From positions 224,509,001 to 224,573,000 of the forward strand of contig CM032228.1 of assembly GCA_019009955.1 (NCBI GenBank): DNA of 64,000 nucleotides, written 5' to 3'. Source of the DNA: Riptortus pedestris (taxonomy: Eukaryota; Arthropoda; Insecta; Hemiptera; Alydidae). Shown piece after piece: positions 13,001 to 27,700 of the stretch (position 1 is the stretch's first letter; every line of letters begins with the position of its first letter). Below the pieces are notes generated by a model that saw only the letters and a program-made list of their open reading frames with translations, ran no database searches and had not been told where the DNA came from. A program made the translations under genes and the position numbers.

Positions 13001-16000
13001 CCTCTCTCTCTCTCCCTAAATGACCGCCCATATTGGGATGAGAGGAAGAGATTTCTCTCCCCTCAGCCACATGACTATAGTATTTACTATGCCGGAACTG
13101 CTGAGAAATAGTTAAGCACCAGGTTCAGCTGCGGTAATAAACGGTACATCAGCTGGTCAAGCCGGCTAGCCATGTGTGTTAAGGTGGTTGGACTTAATGT
13201 TTAAAATAAGTAACACTTGTGTAACTTAAAGCAGGTGGTTTCATTCTCACAAACAAAGTTCTCCCACCGTAGATTAAATAGGGAGGTAATCTATAGACAA
13301 CCTGCCATCTACTAGAAGAACTGGATATTAGGGTAAAAAAAAATTAAAAAATAGTTCTATATTTTCAATTAATGGCCTCACAGTCTATTTAGCTTTTTTA
13401 AAAAAAGAAAAGCAAAATTTTAAAAGGATATTTCAAGTGTTTTGTACTATGAAACAATCCCTTTCAAAGTACACATGATGCAGTTAAAAAAGCATACTTT
13501 TTTTGTGGTTATGATTCGATCTTGATGTTTTGACTTATTGTACCGTTCTCATAGGCCAAAACATATTTTAAAGTCAGTCATTGGAATGCTAAATACCAAA
13601 ACTATTAGTACTGCGTGAAATCCACAAGAGCGTAAAGAATAAAGAACTAAACCCGGATGTATTCAGTGTAAATGAAGATCGCCTACAGTTTACAAGGTTT
13701 TTTTATTATAAAAACACTTACGTTATATCAATCGCGAGTGATTTCTTGAAAAAATGAATATATTTAACATTTATCAAGAAATACACGTTGATCCTAGTTG
13801 AACAAGACAAGAATAATATGACAAATTGGCGTATCGTTAAAGAGAAAAAAATAAACGTGAATAGAATTTAGCTCGGAATTTTCTATTTTAACGAGAGAAT
13901 TAGTAAGAAACTATTTCTTGTAGGTAATTATGAATAATAAGACAATAATTAAGAATTTGCGAAATGGTGTAGGAAATCCTCAATGTATGTCATGACGTTA
14001 AGTAATATAGTATAATGGAACATTACTTATTCTTGCAACTAAAACTGTATGTTCGCATAACTACTTTATAATAGGCCAATCATTAGAAAACGGCATTATT
14101 TAGTGTATTACATGCTACATACAAAGATATACACAGTATACAATAATTTATGGGGGTAGGAAATAAGGAAAATCATACTGTCACTATTAGTGACCATTTA
14201 TGAAAGTTAGGTTAGGAAGGTTAAAATGATTACATTTTATTTAAGCTTCTGACCCGACAAGAATCATTCTCAGCTGTCCAAATCAGCTGTTTTAACATTG
14301 GTAGCGTAATTGCCGAAAGCAGTAATCATCAAAATTTAAAAAAAATAAATATAATTAATATAGTAAAAAAAAACCGTATTTCATTTTCTGATATCTCATT
14401 TACATTAGTAGAAAAAGCTAATGAAAACGGGATGTTTATGTTTTAATACAAATCAAGTTTTTCATTGAAAGTTATTGAAATATAAATTGTTAAAAGACAT
14501 TTAAGTTATCAGCATAATTCCAATTCAATAATAATAAAAATCAGTAATTAAATTTAAAACAAAAGTTTACATTAACATAAATGTCAATTTCGAAATTTTG
14601 AGTTATCTATAACAATGGACAATGGTTAATTTTCATTTTGTATTATATCACCTGTTTTCCAATATAGGCTTACCGCAATCTCGGAACTCACAGACGATAA
14701 GCATTTAAATTTTTGGAGGCTGAAATTGTATTTTCCCTATTATTCATGGATTCATATTTTTTTTTCGGAGAAACAACTACTTCTGAGGGATACATTTTTA
14801 GTAAGACTGTTACATTTACTTGCGAGAACTCGGAGCGGATTCCTGGTGATCAAAATAGCACATCTAAACACGCTTCTTATTAATTAGTCGAGAATTCGTG
14901 ATGTCTTGAAAAAAATCAGCCTCTGTAATCAGGATCTCGGTATCTCCATACTGCGCTTCCCTGGCTCTATTTAGTAGACCTTGTCGAACCAGCTGAGTTT
15001 CCATTCATAACTAATTCTGAGAGGTTGCGCAACTCCAGGATTTACTAAAGTGTAGTAATCTCGCCAATTTAGGAAAATTCTAATTTAGAATAGGGAAAAC
15101 GAGGATGCTCATTAACACTTCCATTCACTCAGAAGGTATTTCATTAACTGTACAAATCTCAATCATGAAGTAATAGTATCTTACGACGTGTGTGGAATTT
15201 TATAAATCTGTGATTACAAGTGTACTGATTTTCTTAATTTTTTTTCTTTAATGTATTTTTTTGGAGGCTCAGCTTAGCCATGTGAGTTAAAGCGTTGGCC
15301 TTAATCTCATATGGTAAACCTAGAGTGGCGAGTTCAAGTCATAGACATGGATACTAGAAACTTAATAAAAAAATAGAAGGTTAAAAAAAATAAAAGGAAT
15401 TTATTATTTATAACATTCACTAAGGGGCTCAGGTTAGCCATGTGAGTTAATGCGTTGACCTTTTTGTCTCACATGGTAACTCTAAGAGTGGTGAGTTCAA
15501 GTCTTGCCTGGGCAAAGGAAATTATTTAGTGGCAAAATTCATTAAATAACATCCTAAGTTCCACCCTGGCTAGAAAATGGTGGTAACCTGTAGATAACCC
15601 GTCCCAATTAGCTATAGTAACATAAAGAGGACGTTAATAAATAATAATAATAACATTCACTTAATCATTATTTTATCACATTTGATTGTTCAAGGCAACT
15701 TCCAACTTCAAGAGAATCGTTTGGGGTTGCCACCTAATTCATGTTTAGTTCCATACCGGCATTTGGAAAAAATAATTTATTTTTGCAGCTCTTGTGATAA
15801 AGACTTTATTATCTTCCAAACATGTGTTATGTAACGAACTGTGTAAAACCTTAAAGCTCGAAAAGTTCCAAACAATGATTTGTTTTGTTAACATGTCTAA
15901 CTAAAAATTGATTGAGTCTCATGATTCGTTTTCTCCATTTTAGTTATTTTATGTTAACAAATAAGAATCAAAACTAATCATCAAATGGCTTTCTGATATC

Positions 16001-19000
16001 ATGATTTCTTCAGAAGGTTGGATATCGTCTTGACTACTTTTCTGCAAATCGGAGCCAGAACGATTTTCTGTGGAATTTAATTCCAGGGTTTCTTCTGAGT
16101 CTTCCATCACATTTAATCTCCCCGAAAGAGATCCATCTTTATTTCCGAAGTCGTCGATTGATTTTCTCTCTGAGGAAAACTTAAGAGTTGATTTTCCAAG
16201 TTCTTCAAAGTATTTTCTTTTTCTCTCACTCTCTTTTTCTTGTTTGTTGTTGAATTTAATGTGTCCTCTTTTTATACAATTAAAAAGCTAAATAATATAG
16301 AATTGATTTTTTTTAAAATTCAGAAATAAATGAGGTAATATTAATTTAATAAATTATAGAATGTCTTGTCGGAATTAAAATGCAATTTAAGACAAAACAC
16401 ATTAAAGTAATTCTTAGCCAAAAACTATATTATGGGCCGGTCTGAATTCGGTGAACCAACCATGATGAAGAATTAATTCATGGAATAGGAGACTGAGTTT
16501 GAGGGTTGAAGGAGTTATTCAGACCCACTTATAAACTTGGGCAAATGTGAATATTTGAATAAGTTCTGCCATTTGAGGGTGAATTCATCTTCCCGCCAAA
16601 TGGACTTTGATCTCAATAAGTTCCGAATCATGGAAGGGATAAACTGACAGAAATCTACTTATAGTTAACTTCTTTTATTCAGATAGAAGGCTACTTCCGT
16701 GTTTCGCTAACCCATTCTGCAATAACTTCAAGATGCTACGAATCCCATAATATATGTAAGCCCTCAAAACAGGAGAACACTAACTAGATTCAGTGAAACA
16801 AAAAAAAAAGTTCTCTTCACTAGTTAATAATAATTAAAACTGATAGAACATCATTTCATTGCAATAGATGAACTCCCTGTGTGTTGTTACGGATATATTG
16901 CTGTTTTATTGTACCTGGAAAGTCATGAATAACAGAAATTGCTAATTACAATTATGTAGTGATTAAACGTCCTCAAAAATGATTTTAGAATGCTCATTTC
17001 AAAGTCCAGTTTTGCTTTCGAGAAGTAAAACACTTCTGAGTTTTCCTAAGTAATTCCATTGACTTTTGATTGGTCAAAGTTGCAATTGTAGTCAAATCAA
17101 AGCTAGGTTCAATATTTTTTCACAGTAAACGCATTCTGTGTACATTATTTCAAATTCAAAACTCAAAACTGACAGCAAAAGTCGCCTGAAAACCAGTTCC
17201 ACCTTTTACTTTAAGGGATTACTTTTTATTGGTTTCCATTATTATTTTTTTTTCACGAAGTGTGAATCTAGGCTTGGAACTAGACTTCACACTATGATTT
17301 GTAAAAAGCTGTGGCAGGCACGGATTGTTTGGTGGATAGGTCGATCACCTGTTCACTTATACGTCACGCCCAACGAATTTGATTTAGCATGCCCAATGCC
17401 ACAAACTGACCTATAAAATGGAATGTTCTACTAAAAATCGCCAAAAAAGAATGAATGTTCGTGTTATTTTTAGCTTATCTGATAAAATAGTTCAATTCTA
17501 TAAATGCAAAAAAAAAATAAGAAACTTTTTAATTTTTATATTAGAGAAAAATTTAATTTGATACCCCAGTATTTGAACCTGGGTAATCTGTCTTAGCAAA
17601 CCAGTGTTTTACCGCTTAAGCCAAACTTTCAAGTAACCACTGAACCTCAATAACTCAGTAAGACTAACCCAAAACACAGAAAACCACGTTTGTTGGCTTA
17701 ATCTGGCGTCAATTAATTATACAATTTACTTATTTTAATCTAAATTAATTTTCACCTTAGCTTCATTTGGATTAATTCCTTGTAGAATACGACTTTTTTT
17801 CCTCTTCAAAATTCCTAAAATGTTAATATTATAAATACCAAACTTATCTGACGTTACATTCCGTACATCTTATCTCCAAAAAAAAAAAAGTGTTTATCAT
17901 AGATTTACCAGTTAATCTAAAACTAGTGACTGCATAATTACGTGTTAAATTTAAAATGTTATTAATTAGTATCTTAGGATATAATAAACTTCAAAGATTT
18001 TATAAACTTGGGCCTCATGTATACTCAAAAATTATTCCAAATTTTGTGTTCAAACAATTAACAGCTATTGGGGAGGGGAGCATATGTTTATTTTAAAAAG
18101 AACATACTCATTCAGCTTCCAATAGTTAGTATATATGATTGAATCATTTATAAGAGGCGGATTGCGTCACCATATTTTAGGGGAATTGTTATTATAATAC
18201 CCTAAAGACGTAAGAAATTTAACGTGCCAGATATGGTTAAACCATTTACTTATGTAAGATATTCACTCTGGAATGCGAGACCATGAATAATATCTTTCAC
18301 CGTGTAGAAGTTTTAGGAAGATGCAAGTTAATCCCAGCCATATAGGGTTAGACTGCTTGTAGGCACTTGCTTATGATAAACCGACTAATAAACGTCAAAT
18401 ATTAAGTCACAAGTGTTATACAACTTCTTACATTTACATTTAAATTTAAGACGTTCAGTGAAATCGGGAGATAAATCAACTACTGTAGGCCACTCTTGGA
18501 ACTCGGGGTTTGTAATAATTATAACTATAATACTACAATATTGCCTTATCTTCAAGGTTCATGGTGATGTCCCAAAGAACCGCCGAAACAGCGAGCTGTT
18601 TTAATATATTTAACTGCGCTTGTAAAAATCCATCATTGGCCATGTGATTTGCTTCATTTATTGTTTTGGTTGACCCAAGACCAAATAGTCAACCCGCCCA
18701 AACAAAAATACTTTCTATTGGCCCTCCAACAGCACAGCAACATCGTGATCTGAAACTGCGTTTGACTCCCTTTCAGTAAGTAGTATTATAGTATTATACT
18801 ACCCCTTCCCAAGTATTAAAATTATTTAAAAAAGAAAAAAAAGAAAAAAAGTTTGAGTCAATTTTTATGTGCTCTTTCTTGTGTCAAATGGCCATTGTTA
18901 TGTCAGCGGAAGTTTATAATAGCTAGCAATAAGAGTTTAGTCAAGTGCGTTAGGGATGCGTCTTAAAGTCTTGGATAATGTTCAGTCAGGGGCCAAGTTC

Positions 19001-22000
19001 CCACAAATTATTAAATGAAAATGTATTTAGTGACGGACTCAAAATACAAAATTTTCATTTCTTGTCGGGATAGAAAAAGGTAGTAAGTAGCCTGTCCTGA
19101 AAAGCCTTAACAATTTGGGCTGTTTTCTTTGAGCAAAAAGTAACTAAAATAGATATTTAATTGTAAAATTGCCATCCGACATATTCAAGGTAAGCTCTTC
19201 CTTCGGAAACAACAATGAACACCCAGTCACATACCCTATATTAAAATAACAGAATTTATATGATTATCAAAATTTATGAGATGAAATTTACAGAATTAAA
19301 TAGTTACTTATTTAACTATCACTTTATTATTCCTTTTATCACAGTATGTCCGGTTGAAAACAAAAGAAAGTCCCTTTTACCGAATTCGAAAATAGTCAAG
19401 TCTCATGACTGACAGAAACGAAATAAAATAAAACAAACTTTCCCCAGAGCTTTGTTATGTCGAAGAAAGAAAGAACTTTCTGCCTTTTCTTTGTTATGTA
19501 TTTTCCTTTTGAGCAGACCGAGTTGATAGTGACAAAGGTTAGCTATTGCAACCTAACCTTTCACTCGTGCAGAAGAACTAGCTTAACGGATTAGAAGGCC
19601 GGTGTTAGTTTCGTAAATATGCAAAGTAAATGTAATAGATAGTAACAACTATTGATTTATGTTAAATAGAAAGGTTTCTTTTTGTATATATTTGTAGATT
19701 CTGAATTATACGTTTCTCGTTTTAATTCACATTTTCCAGTAAGGGTGTTGAGAAGAGAAGAAGACGAAACCAATATTTTGGAAATTGTATTACAGAACTA
19801 CTAATGGATAAGAACAATGAATTTGGTCTCTTTGTTTTTATTTATTTTTAAAGAAGACATTACAACTAATCCCAACTCCTTGATAAATTTACTGATTTCA
19901 ATGTAAAGTAATTTTATTTCCGAATTCGTCCCTACAGACCACTCTTGTTGTTTTTGTTAATAATGGCATAGTGGTTGTTCTTTTGGGGTGACTAATTTTG
20001 GGGGTGAACAGGATCATGATGTAGCTTCTTGTTGCCATCTGCAACGAGGAATATCCAATAGGTAAGGAATCAAGAAAAATGTGGCAACTTTTACTCGAGC
20101 TTAGATTTGTCAGAGGTAGTGAAGTATAAAAAAATTCCACGAAATCATATCCATGATACATGGACAAAAGAAAATCACAATTCTATAAATAGACTGTCAT
20201 AGAAAAATAATAAATTCCATTTAGTACCCGAAAATCTGTATTCGACATTTTCATAAATCTAAACAATTTTTTAGTACTGTAAAGTACCCTAAACTCAATT
20301 AGTTCTACTTTTTGGTATTCACAATTTCCGGATAAAATCAATATTCCTGAAGACAATTCTATATGTTTTGAGGTAGGGGAAACCCCAATTCCTGAGAGTA
20401 GTAGTAGAGTATAAAAAAAAATCATACCCCATACTACATTTTCAGTAAATGTCTCATTTCTGTTTAGACATTTTATGGTACACGAATAGTCTTTAGTGCC
20501 CGACAGTTTTTGAGTTATTGAATAACAAATTGGCCGACAGACCAGATTTTCTGACAGATGTTGGAGAGCCATCTCTCCGTAGTTTGCATTCTCTGAGGGG
20601 CTTTAGCCAGTATGTGCGAAGGCTACAACTTTACCGGACCCTCTATAACTATATTGCCTTGGATATATGACAAATCCCTGCGTTGTCCTTATCAACACAC
20701 CCATGAGTGTTGAGGCAAGAACAATGGAGACCAAAGCTGTTACGAGAACTACACGACTCTCACCCAGAGATGCCTGTAGGAAGCCTGCGGTAATCTAATT
20801 GTTCTAGGAGCCGTCCCACGGCCCTCTTCTTCTTCTTCCTTTCACAGCACCATTGGCTCAACAGGTTGTCAGCTGATACACCATTGTTAGCCCACAGCCC
20901 TATCGGAAGGAACAGCTTCCGAAGTCACCCTGTCCAACTTAACAAACCCAATCGTTAGACACTAGTATGCAAAGCGGAAGCCTTCTCTAAACCGCCAATT
21001 TGCAATCTGTTAAACTAAATTAAAAAGAGCGAAAATATCCATCTAAACTTTCCTTATTTAAATTTAGAACTAAATTCGCTTATGGCAATAAAGAACCAAC
21101 AATTTTAAACGTATATGAATTGAATTTTCTATTTGAACGTTTTAAGAAGCAGTAAAATAAATTAAAATTGATATGCATACATTGATATGATTACTAAGAA
21201 GTAGATTTTGTTGCCTTCCTCTAAAACACGCTTCCTCGCCCGATATTTCTGGTTTACGGACTTAAAATTACAAATTTAAATGAAAAATAAATATTTTAGA
21301 TTTAATGGATACTGGATATTTTTTGAAAATCATTGTGGAGTTATATTAAAGTACATACTAGCTAATGGCTGTCATTACACAGCTTCCACATGCTACTGAG
21401 TGACGGTTGTCTAACAACCTTAATATTTTTAAATTTTTTTTTAATAACTCCCGGAAACCACAGGATGTACCATTTTTTGTTATATGTTGATGGGAAATCC
21501 TTACACTAAAACAATAGTAAACATATCCTATTGTTTTATATGCATAGTTAAGACTAATTTGAAAAATTGGTGTTCTTTTATTATCGTCTCCCTGTTACGG
21601 AAATTCGTAAAACAAATTAAGCCTGTCTCCTCCTTCTGATAACATCTCATATAAGCTCGAAATGAAAATATTAAAAAAATAATTTCTATCATGTCAGATT
21701 AGTCTTGTGATTAAAGGGGTTGGTTTTAATAACCCTTGGTAAACATGGGATGCTCCTGTGTACAATATGAATGGGTCTCATCATGGCTAGGAAAGGTTGG
21801 TAACCCACGGATAATCCATCACTAAGTTCAATATCACAAAGCAGGCGTTAATAAATAACACAAATGGTAAGAGGTTTACAATTTTCAATCAAACCATACA
21901 CGATCCATATTCAGCTATATCAAACTCATTAGCGAATTTCTTACGCAACAAGGAAGTCTTATTGAGCCACCCTTACAAGTAACTAGTTGCAAACTGTTGT

Positions 22001-24740
22001 CATTTTCATAGTATAACAACTCCTTTTGTTACGTCGAACTAGAGATAACAAACCATCTTAGAGCAGTACTATCCCATTATATTAACACTGAATCAGTAAA
22101 TTATTTTCATTAAAACGTCTTTCCATCACACATGAATAACAAAAAAAAACAGAACATTATCCTTTTTTTGATAACGAATGTCGAATTACGGATTATTTCG
22201 TAAAGAACTTTTTCGTTTTTATTCGTGGGGCTTTATTGCCAAATATTATTCTAATGCCATAATGATATGCTATTAAAGCATCCAATGTTACATAAAGTGT
22301 GATGTTGACGGGCCTTCATAATTATCGAAACGCTAATAATTAAACGGAGTAATAAAGCTGTGCTACACCTATCTTAATAAAATGATTTATTATTAATCAG
22401 TTCGTTTTTACAAGTAAATGAATCCTCCTGACATTAATTCACCGTAAACGATTTTTGTTTGATCTCGAGTGATGATAACTGATAAATATAGCCCCGTGGG
22501 GAACCTCATCAAAATAAATAAAAAAAACAAGCTTATAATTAGTTCTCGCTGTAAAAAGACAACTTGAAAGTGAATAAATGCTTTCAAAGTAGATTTATTA
22601 TATCAAAAATTAATACACCAACTACTTATAAAACTGCTTTCCATCAACTTATCAGGAAAAATGATGAGGTAAAAATTATGATGTCGTGTCACAATGTTTA
22701 ACTTAATATTTTAACGAACGACACTTTCTTTCGCCATCTCCCACCAATAATAACACTTTAAAGCACTGTTAATTCATGTAGTATTCTATCTCTGATATTC
22801 TTGGCGTCTAATCAAATTGAATTGAAAATGAATTTTACGACAAGTTCTCAGATTTATTTTATGACTTGAATGTATTTTTTATATTTAGCTAACTCTTGGC
22901 GCTTTCGAGAGATAATACCAGCAATCGTCAGAACCTTTGACACATTTGAAAAAAAATCTGCAACATATTAGATATTGTGTATTGTTTACCTTTATGATAT
23001 GGAATAAGACAGAAAGTGCTAAAAAAAAAGTAAAATTTCGTATGGATTAGGAAATATTTGTTTATTTAATAGTGACTTCAGAAAGTGATATGCCATTCAG
23101 TGGAATCTTCGCAGAAGCATCCATTTAACAACCTGTCGCTAATATAACCATCTTTATTTAATTTGCAACTCTCCGGGGCTGATTACGAAATCTCTCGAGA
23201 GAAAAGTCGACATAACCCCATTCCCTTACTGGGATGTTCTGACACAGGAGTCCATTCTCAAGGGAAGTTAGCAACTGAATCCAATGAAGCGATTTTTGAA
23301 ACATTCCATTAAATTGCCATTGATCCTACCAATAAAATGAGATATATAGAATAAGATCCCTTCAAATTTGTATAAAAAATAGAAACATTTAATCTGAAAC
23401 TAAAAATCAAATTTGTTAATCTCTAAAATCGGATTTGGACGCCTAAATAACTGTGCCATTATGATTTCGGTCAAAAATATTATATATTTGATTGACTTAA
23501 TGTTCAATTTTTCTTTACTCAAATTTGGACGGAGTTATTCGACTTAAACTTCAGTAAACCCTCAATCCTAATCTAGCTTTAAGCTGTTATATCACTGAGC
23601 ATATTATGGTCTTCAATATCAAGACTTGCTTAAAAAATTGCTCTATCAATGGGAGAAATAAAGAATTAAATGTGGTGTGACGTAAAGGGTGTTTTATTAG
23701 ATATGAATTCTGCTCGGCTTACACAGCCTCAGCTTGGCGGACTCATTATTAATCAGCTGAAAAGTATATAATGTTACCACTAGAAAGGTGTATTTTAGGA
23801 ACGTTTAAACTTGAAGATACCTCTCCCGCAAATAAGCAATCCATTCTCGTTTCCAATATAATTTGCTAAGAGCTGATTACATGTCAGATAATAGTTAAGA
23901 AATCTTGTTCTCATTTTATGTTTAACGTAATACTTTAATATTTCATTTGGGAATTAGTTACAAAATGATATATTAATTTCAGCTCAAAACCATTTTGGTA
24001 CAGATTAAATTGTAAACTTTTTTAACACTTTTTTGAATGCTGACTGTCTAGTTTTAATGAGAAAAATTATCATAGTATTGTACTTCAATCTTCTTTAATG
24101 TCTTCCAGCAAACATTAATAGGTACTACTATTGGTACAGCCTGTTGACACTGTACAGCTAACAGGTCAAGCGAACTGGAAACTTATCTTTGTTTCTTTCA
24201 GTTTAATCCTCGTATCTTGAGACCATTTCGTCTGATTTCCTTTGATTTTCATTTCTCTAGCATGATCATCCTTTGAAGTTGTCCAAACCATTCGATATGC
24301 TTCTCATATAACCATTACAGCCAAAGTCCCTCGAAACTGTTTCCACTTTTCTGTTCGTTTTGTGGCACCCGCTCTAATAAATATTGATTATTTGTCTTCA
24401 ACTGAAAGTTTACTCAAAAGTCACTGATTAAAACACTTTAAATTCTAATTAATCTTAGTTAGCTCAGAAAGTCCGAAGCTACAGTGCAATTGTGTCACAA
24501 TGAGATGTACTAGGTCAAGGGAGATGGGTTGTGTAAACCCATTTGAGGGTGATGGAGTGGGTGAAAGGTCTCCTAAAGGCTGCATTAAGGCCCATTTGTC
24601 TAGTTCAGGGCCTATGTAAGGCATAGACAGTTATATCCTTGTTAGAAGTCGAGATGAGCATCTTCGCTCCTTCCCTACTTGGTCTGAACCAGGCTAGGCT
24701 CTGACCTCATTGTAGTCGCAACACAAATTGCCTACTACAT

Positions 24741-24776
<36 letters not shown>

Positions 24777-27700
24777 CTACATACTCTCACACATACAATG
24801 TGTCCCATAAGATATTGTTTTTATTATTTGAGTTAAAGAATTCATTCCAATTTTTTTCTGATGGTCTCAAATCAGGAGCTCATTTTAATCTGTGTTGACA
24901 AGAATATGATTTATTGACTCTAATGTCCTTATTTCCCCCTCATTCTTTCTTAATATATATTCAGATTCTACGCAAAACATTATGAGGAATAGACCACTCA
25001 CTTTATGTAGAGTAAAAAATACTTAATAATTAAAGTAAACGACGATTTTGTAATAACTCATTATTGCACAAATTTTAAAACTGCTTTTTAAATTTAACGT
25101 AATCAATACCGGCTGAGTTATATTTACTTATCAGACAATTGGACTTGTTAGTAGTGTTATTTCTGTCTGTCTGAAAAGATTGATTTAATTGCCTCATGTT
25201 TCACTTGAATGCCAAAAAAATTATGTTAAAAAACACAATTCAGAATCTCAGATCTTTTATTTGAAGCCAACGAGAATTTAGTCTTATAATTATCATAAAT
25301 ATTTTAAAAAGAGTTGATTTTTACGAAAATAGCCGTAAGAAGTTATAAGAAAAACTTTCTATAGGTAATATTTTGGTATAATAAGAACAATGGGAATAAA
25401 TGATTAAAATCTACAGATTTAAAGTTATGCCTTAGAAACTTTTAAGTACATGAAGGCTTTTAATAATAATGGAAATAAATTATTCAACTTATTGAATTGT
25501 CTGGTGCACTATAAGAAATTATTATATGAAATTTTCAAAATAGTTCATCGAAAATATCTCATTTCATTCCATTTTACAAATCAATTAATGTATGAGAAAC
25601 ATGTCAAAAGCTAACAATTATTTTAATGAAGAAGTTAAATTTTGTCCCGAAACTCATTCCAGCCAGACTTTGAAGTAAAATTTAATATGTAAATGAATGT
25701 AAGCAGGAGTCGAGATAAGCAATTTCATGTTCCCTTCAGAAACAACTAAGCGTAGTATGAATATTTTAGACGTGAACTTTCACATTTGACCTCCAGAAAA
25801 CATTTACAGATTGCTTTCATTGTTTTTCCTTGGGCGTGAGGATTTAATCATTCGAGTTAAAATAGTGCGCAAGATTAAGTTGTAACTAAAATAAAATAAA
25901 AGTTAAAAATAAATTATGAAAACTGGGTACTATATTTAAACTACAAAGGAACTAATAGAAATAAATGAATGAATAGTGTAAAAATAATCAGCTAGATTAC
26001 TGATGTTTGGTCATTGTATTTTAATACATTTGTTTCTTTCTTAAATTAATATCTCTTCATACAAATTAAATTTAATAGTAAAAGTGAGAATAACTGGCCA
26101 TTTAGATTTTTTTTTAATTGTTGTAATATAGATGAAAATGGAAGCATAGTAATGAGGATTTAGATTAAAAATTATAGTTTATGACATGGATATTTTGTGA
26201 TAGTGTTGTGAATTAGTTCTATTCATTATCCCACATACTGTGAATCCCTAATAACAGTTTCGAAACCAATTTTCTTTTATGCAAATCAAATTAATTAATT
26301 CGGTTAATGAGAGGGAACGTTTTCAGTAGATTCTCATTTAGAAACTGAACATAAAGTTTGTTATAAACCTTCTGCAGTAAACGTAAATAAATATTATTCT
26401 AGTTCGATGTCTAATAAAAATTGAATTGATCTTTTTTTTTTTAATTTGATTTACAATTTATTTATTTAACAATTTATTTATAACAATTATCAATCTTTTT
26501 CAATTCAAATACAGTGAACATTTTAGGAATTATTTTCCCAAGAAAACTGACATATGGAACTTTCACGAAACATTTTCCTACCAAAAAAAAATGATAAAAA
26601 ATTGAATTATTCTAGAAAACCAAAAATATATTATTTTATAGATTCAACTTTAACGTCTAACACGGTTCATTTGATGAATTGAATGGACATTTCCGCTTTC
26701 AATTTAGCTATAGTAAATTAAAATGATATTTAAGAATTTAAATATGTTATGTATTCAGGTTCTTAAAATTAGCTTAAAGAAAAGAAAATTATATCGGTTC
26801 AAGATCACGGATATCATTTTCACTAATGGTTTATTACTATCGCTCTATAAATCTTAAATAACATAACTAATCAGACATAGACATATACGGATCATCTACT
26901 TTTCTCCCAGGAATATTTTAACTTGACTGATGTTTAATGATTTGTTTTAACTATAGATTCTGTTGACTTATTTTATATATACATATACATTTCATCATTA
27001 TTATTATTTATTTTTTCTCTGATTTAAATTCACATATTGCTCATTTATTTTAATTTTTAAGATTTATAATGTAATAGTAGCAAACCAATATATTAATAAT
27101 AAGCAATTGTACTTCTGGCAATATGTTTTTTTTTAATATAAAATTTACAAAACTTTTGTAAACATTTCCACAAATATATGTTCAATCAAAACCGTATCTC
27201 ACTTTTATCATTATTAAGTAATTTATTTTGCTTTAAGTATAAGGTAAATCGATCTAAACTCCTCAAGGAGGTATAAAAAAACAGCCCTCGGAAGAAGTGG
27301 ACCAGCTCGAGATTTGTCTGCTCGTGAAGTTCATTAGGTTTCCTTTTTGCCGCCATGCTCCCTCTACCGGTCCTTATTTTGACTGAGTGGGATGTCTTGT
27401 GCCCTAATGAAGTCTGAAGAAGTTGGGGATGTTTCTTGCTCGTTGGCGAAACCACCTTCACAGCTTTCCTAACGTTTTCTAACTGGAGCGTCTTCAGTTT
27501 CTTCTTTTTTTCAGTCTGTAAAAAAAATTGGCCTTGACTGCGTTTCACTTGGTAAGAAAATCTTTATGGTAATAAATAAGAGATGTGTCATATGAAGTAG
27601 TGGCATTAATATATTTACATAAGTAGTCCACAGTTATTTTTTTAATATTCCTATCATTGGTCAAAATAAGTCTATAAACATTATCTCGAGCCCCTCGATT

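Noticed and set aside
12914..13111. 65-aa frame starting at exon 2
   Set aside because: Only the first 19 codons are coding. A GT donor at 12972 and the match in phase with exon 3 show that the remainder is intron.
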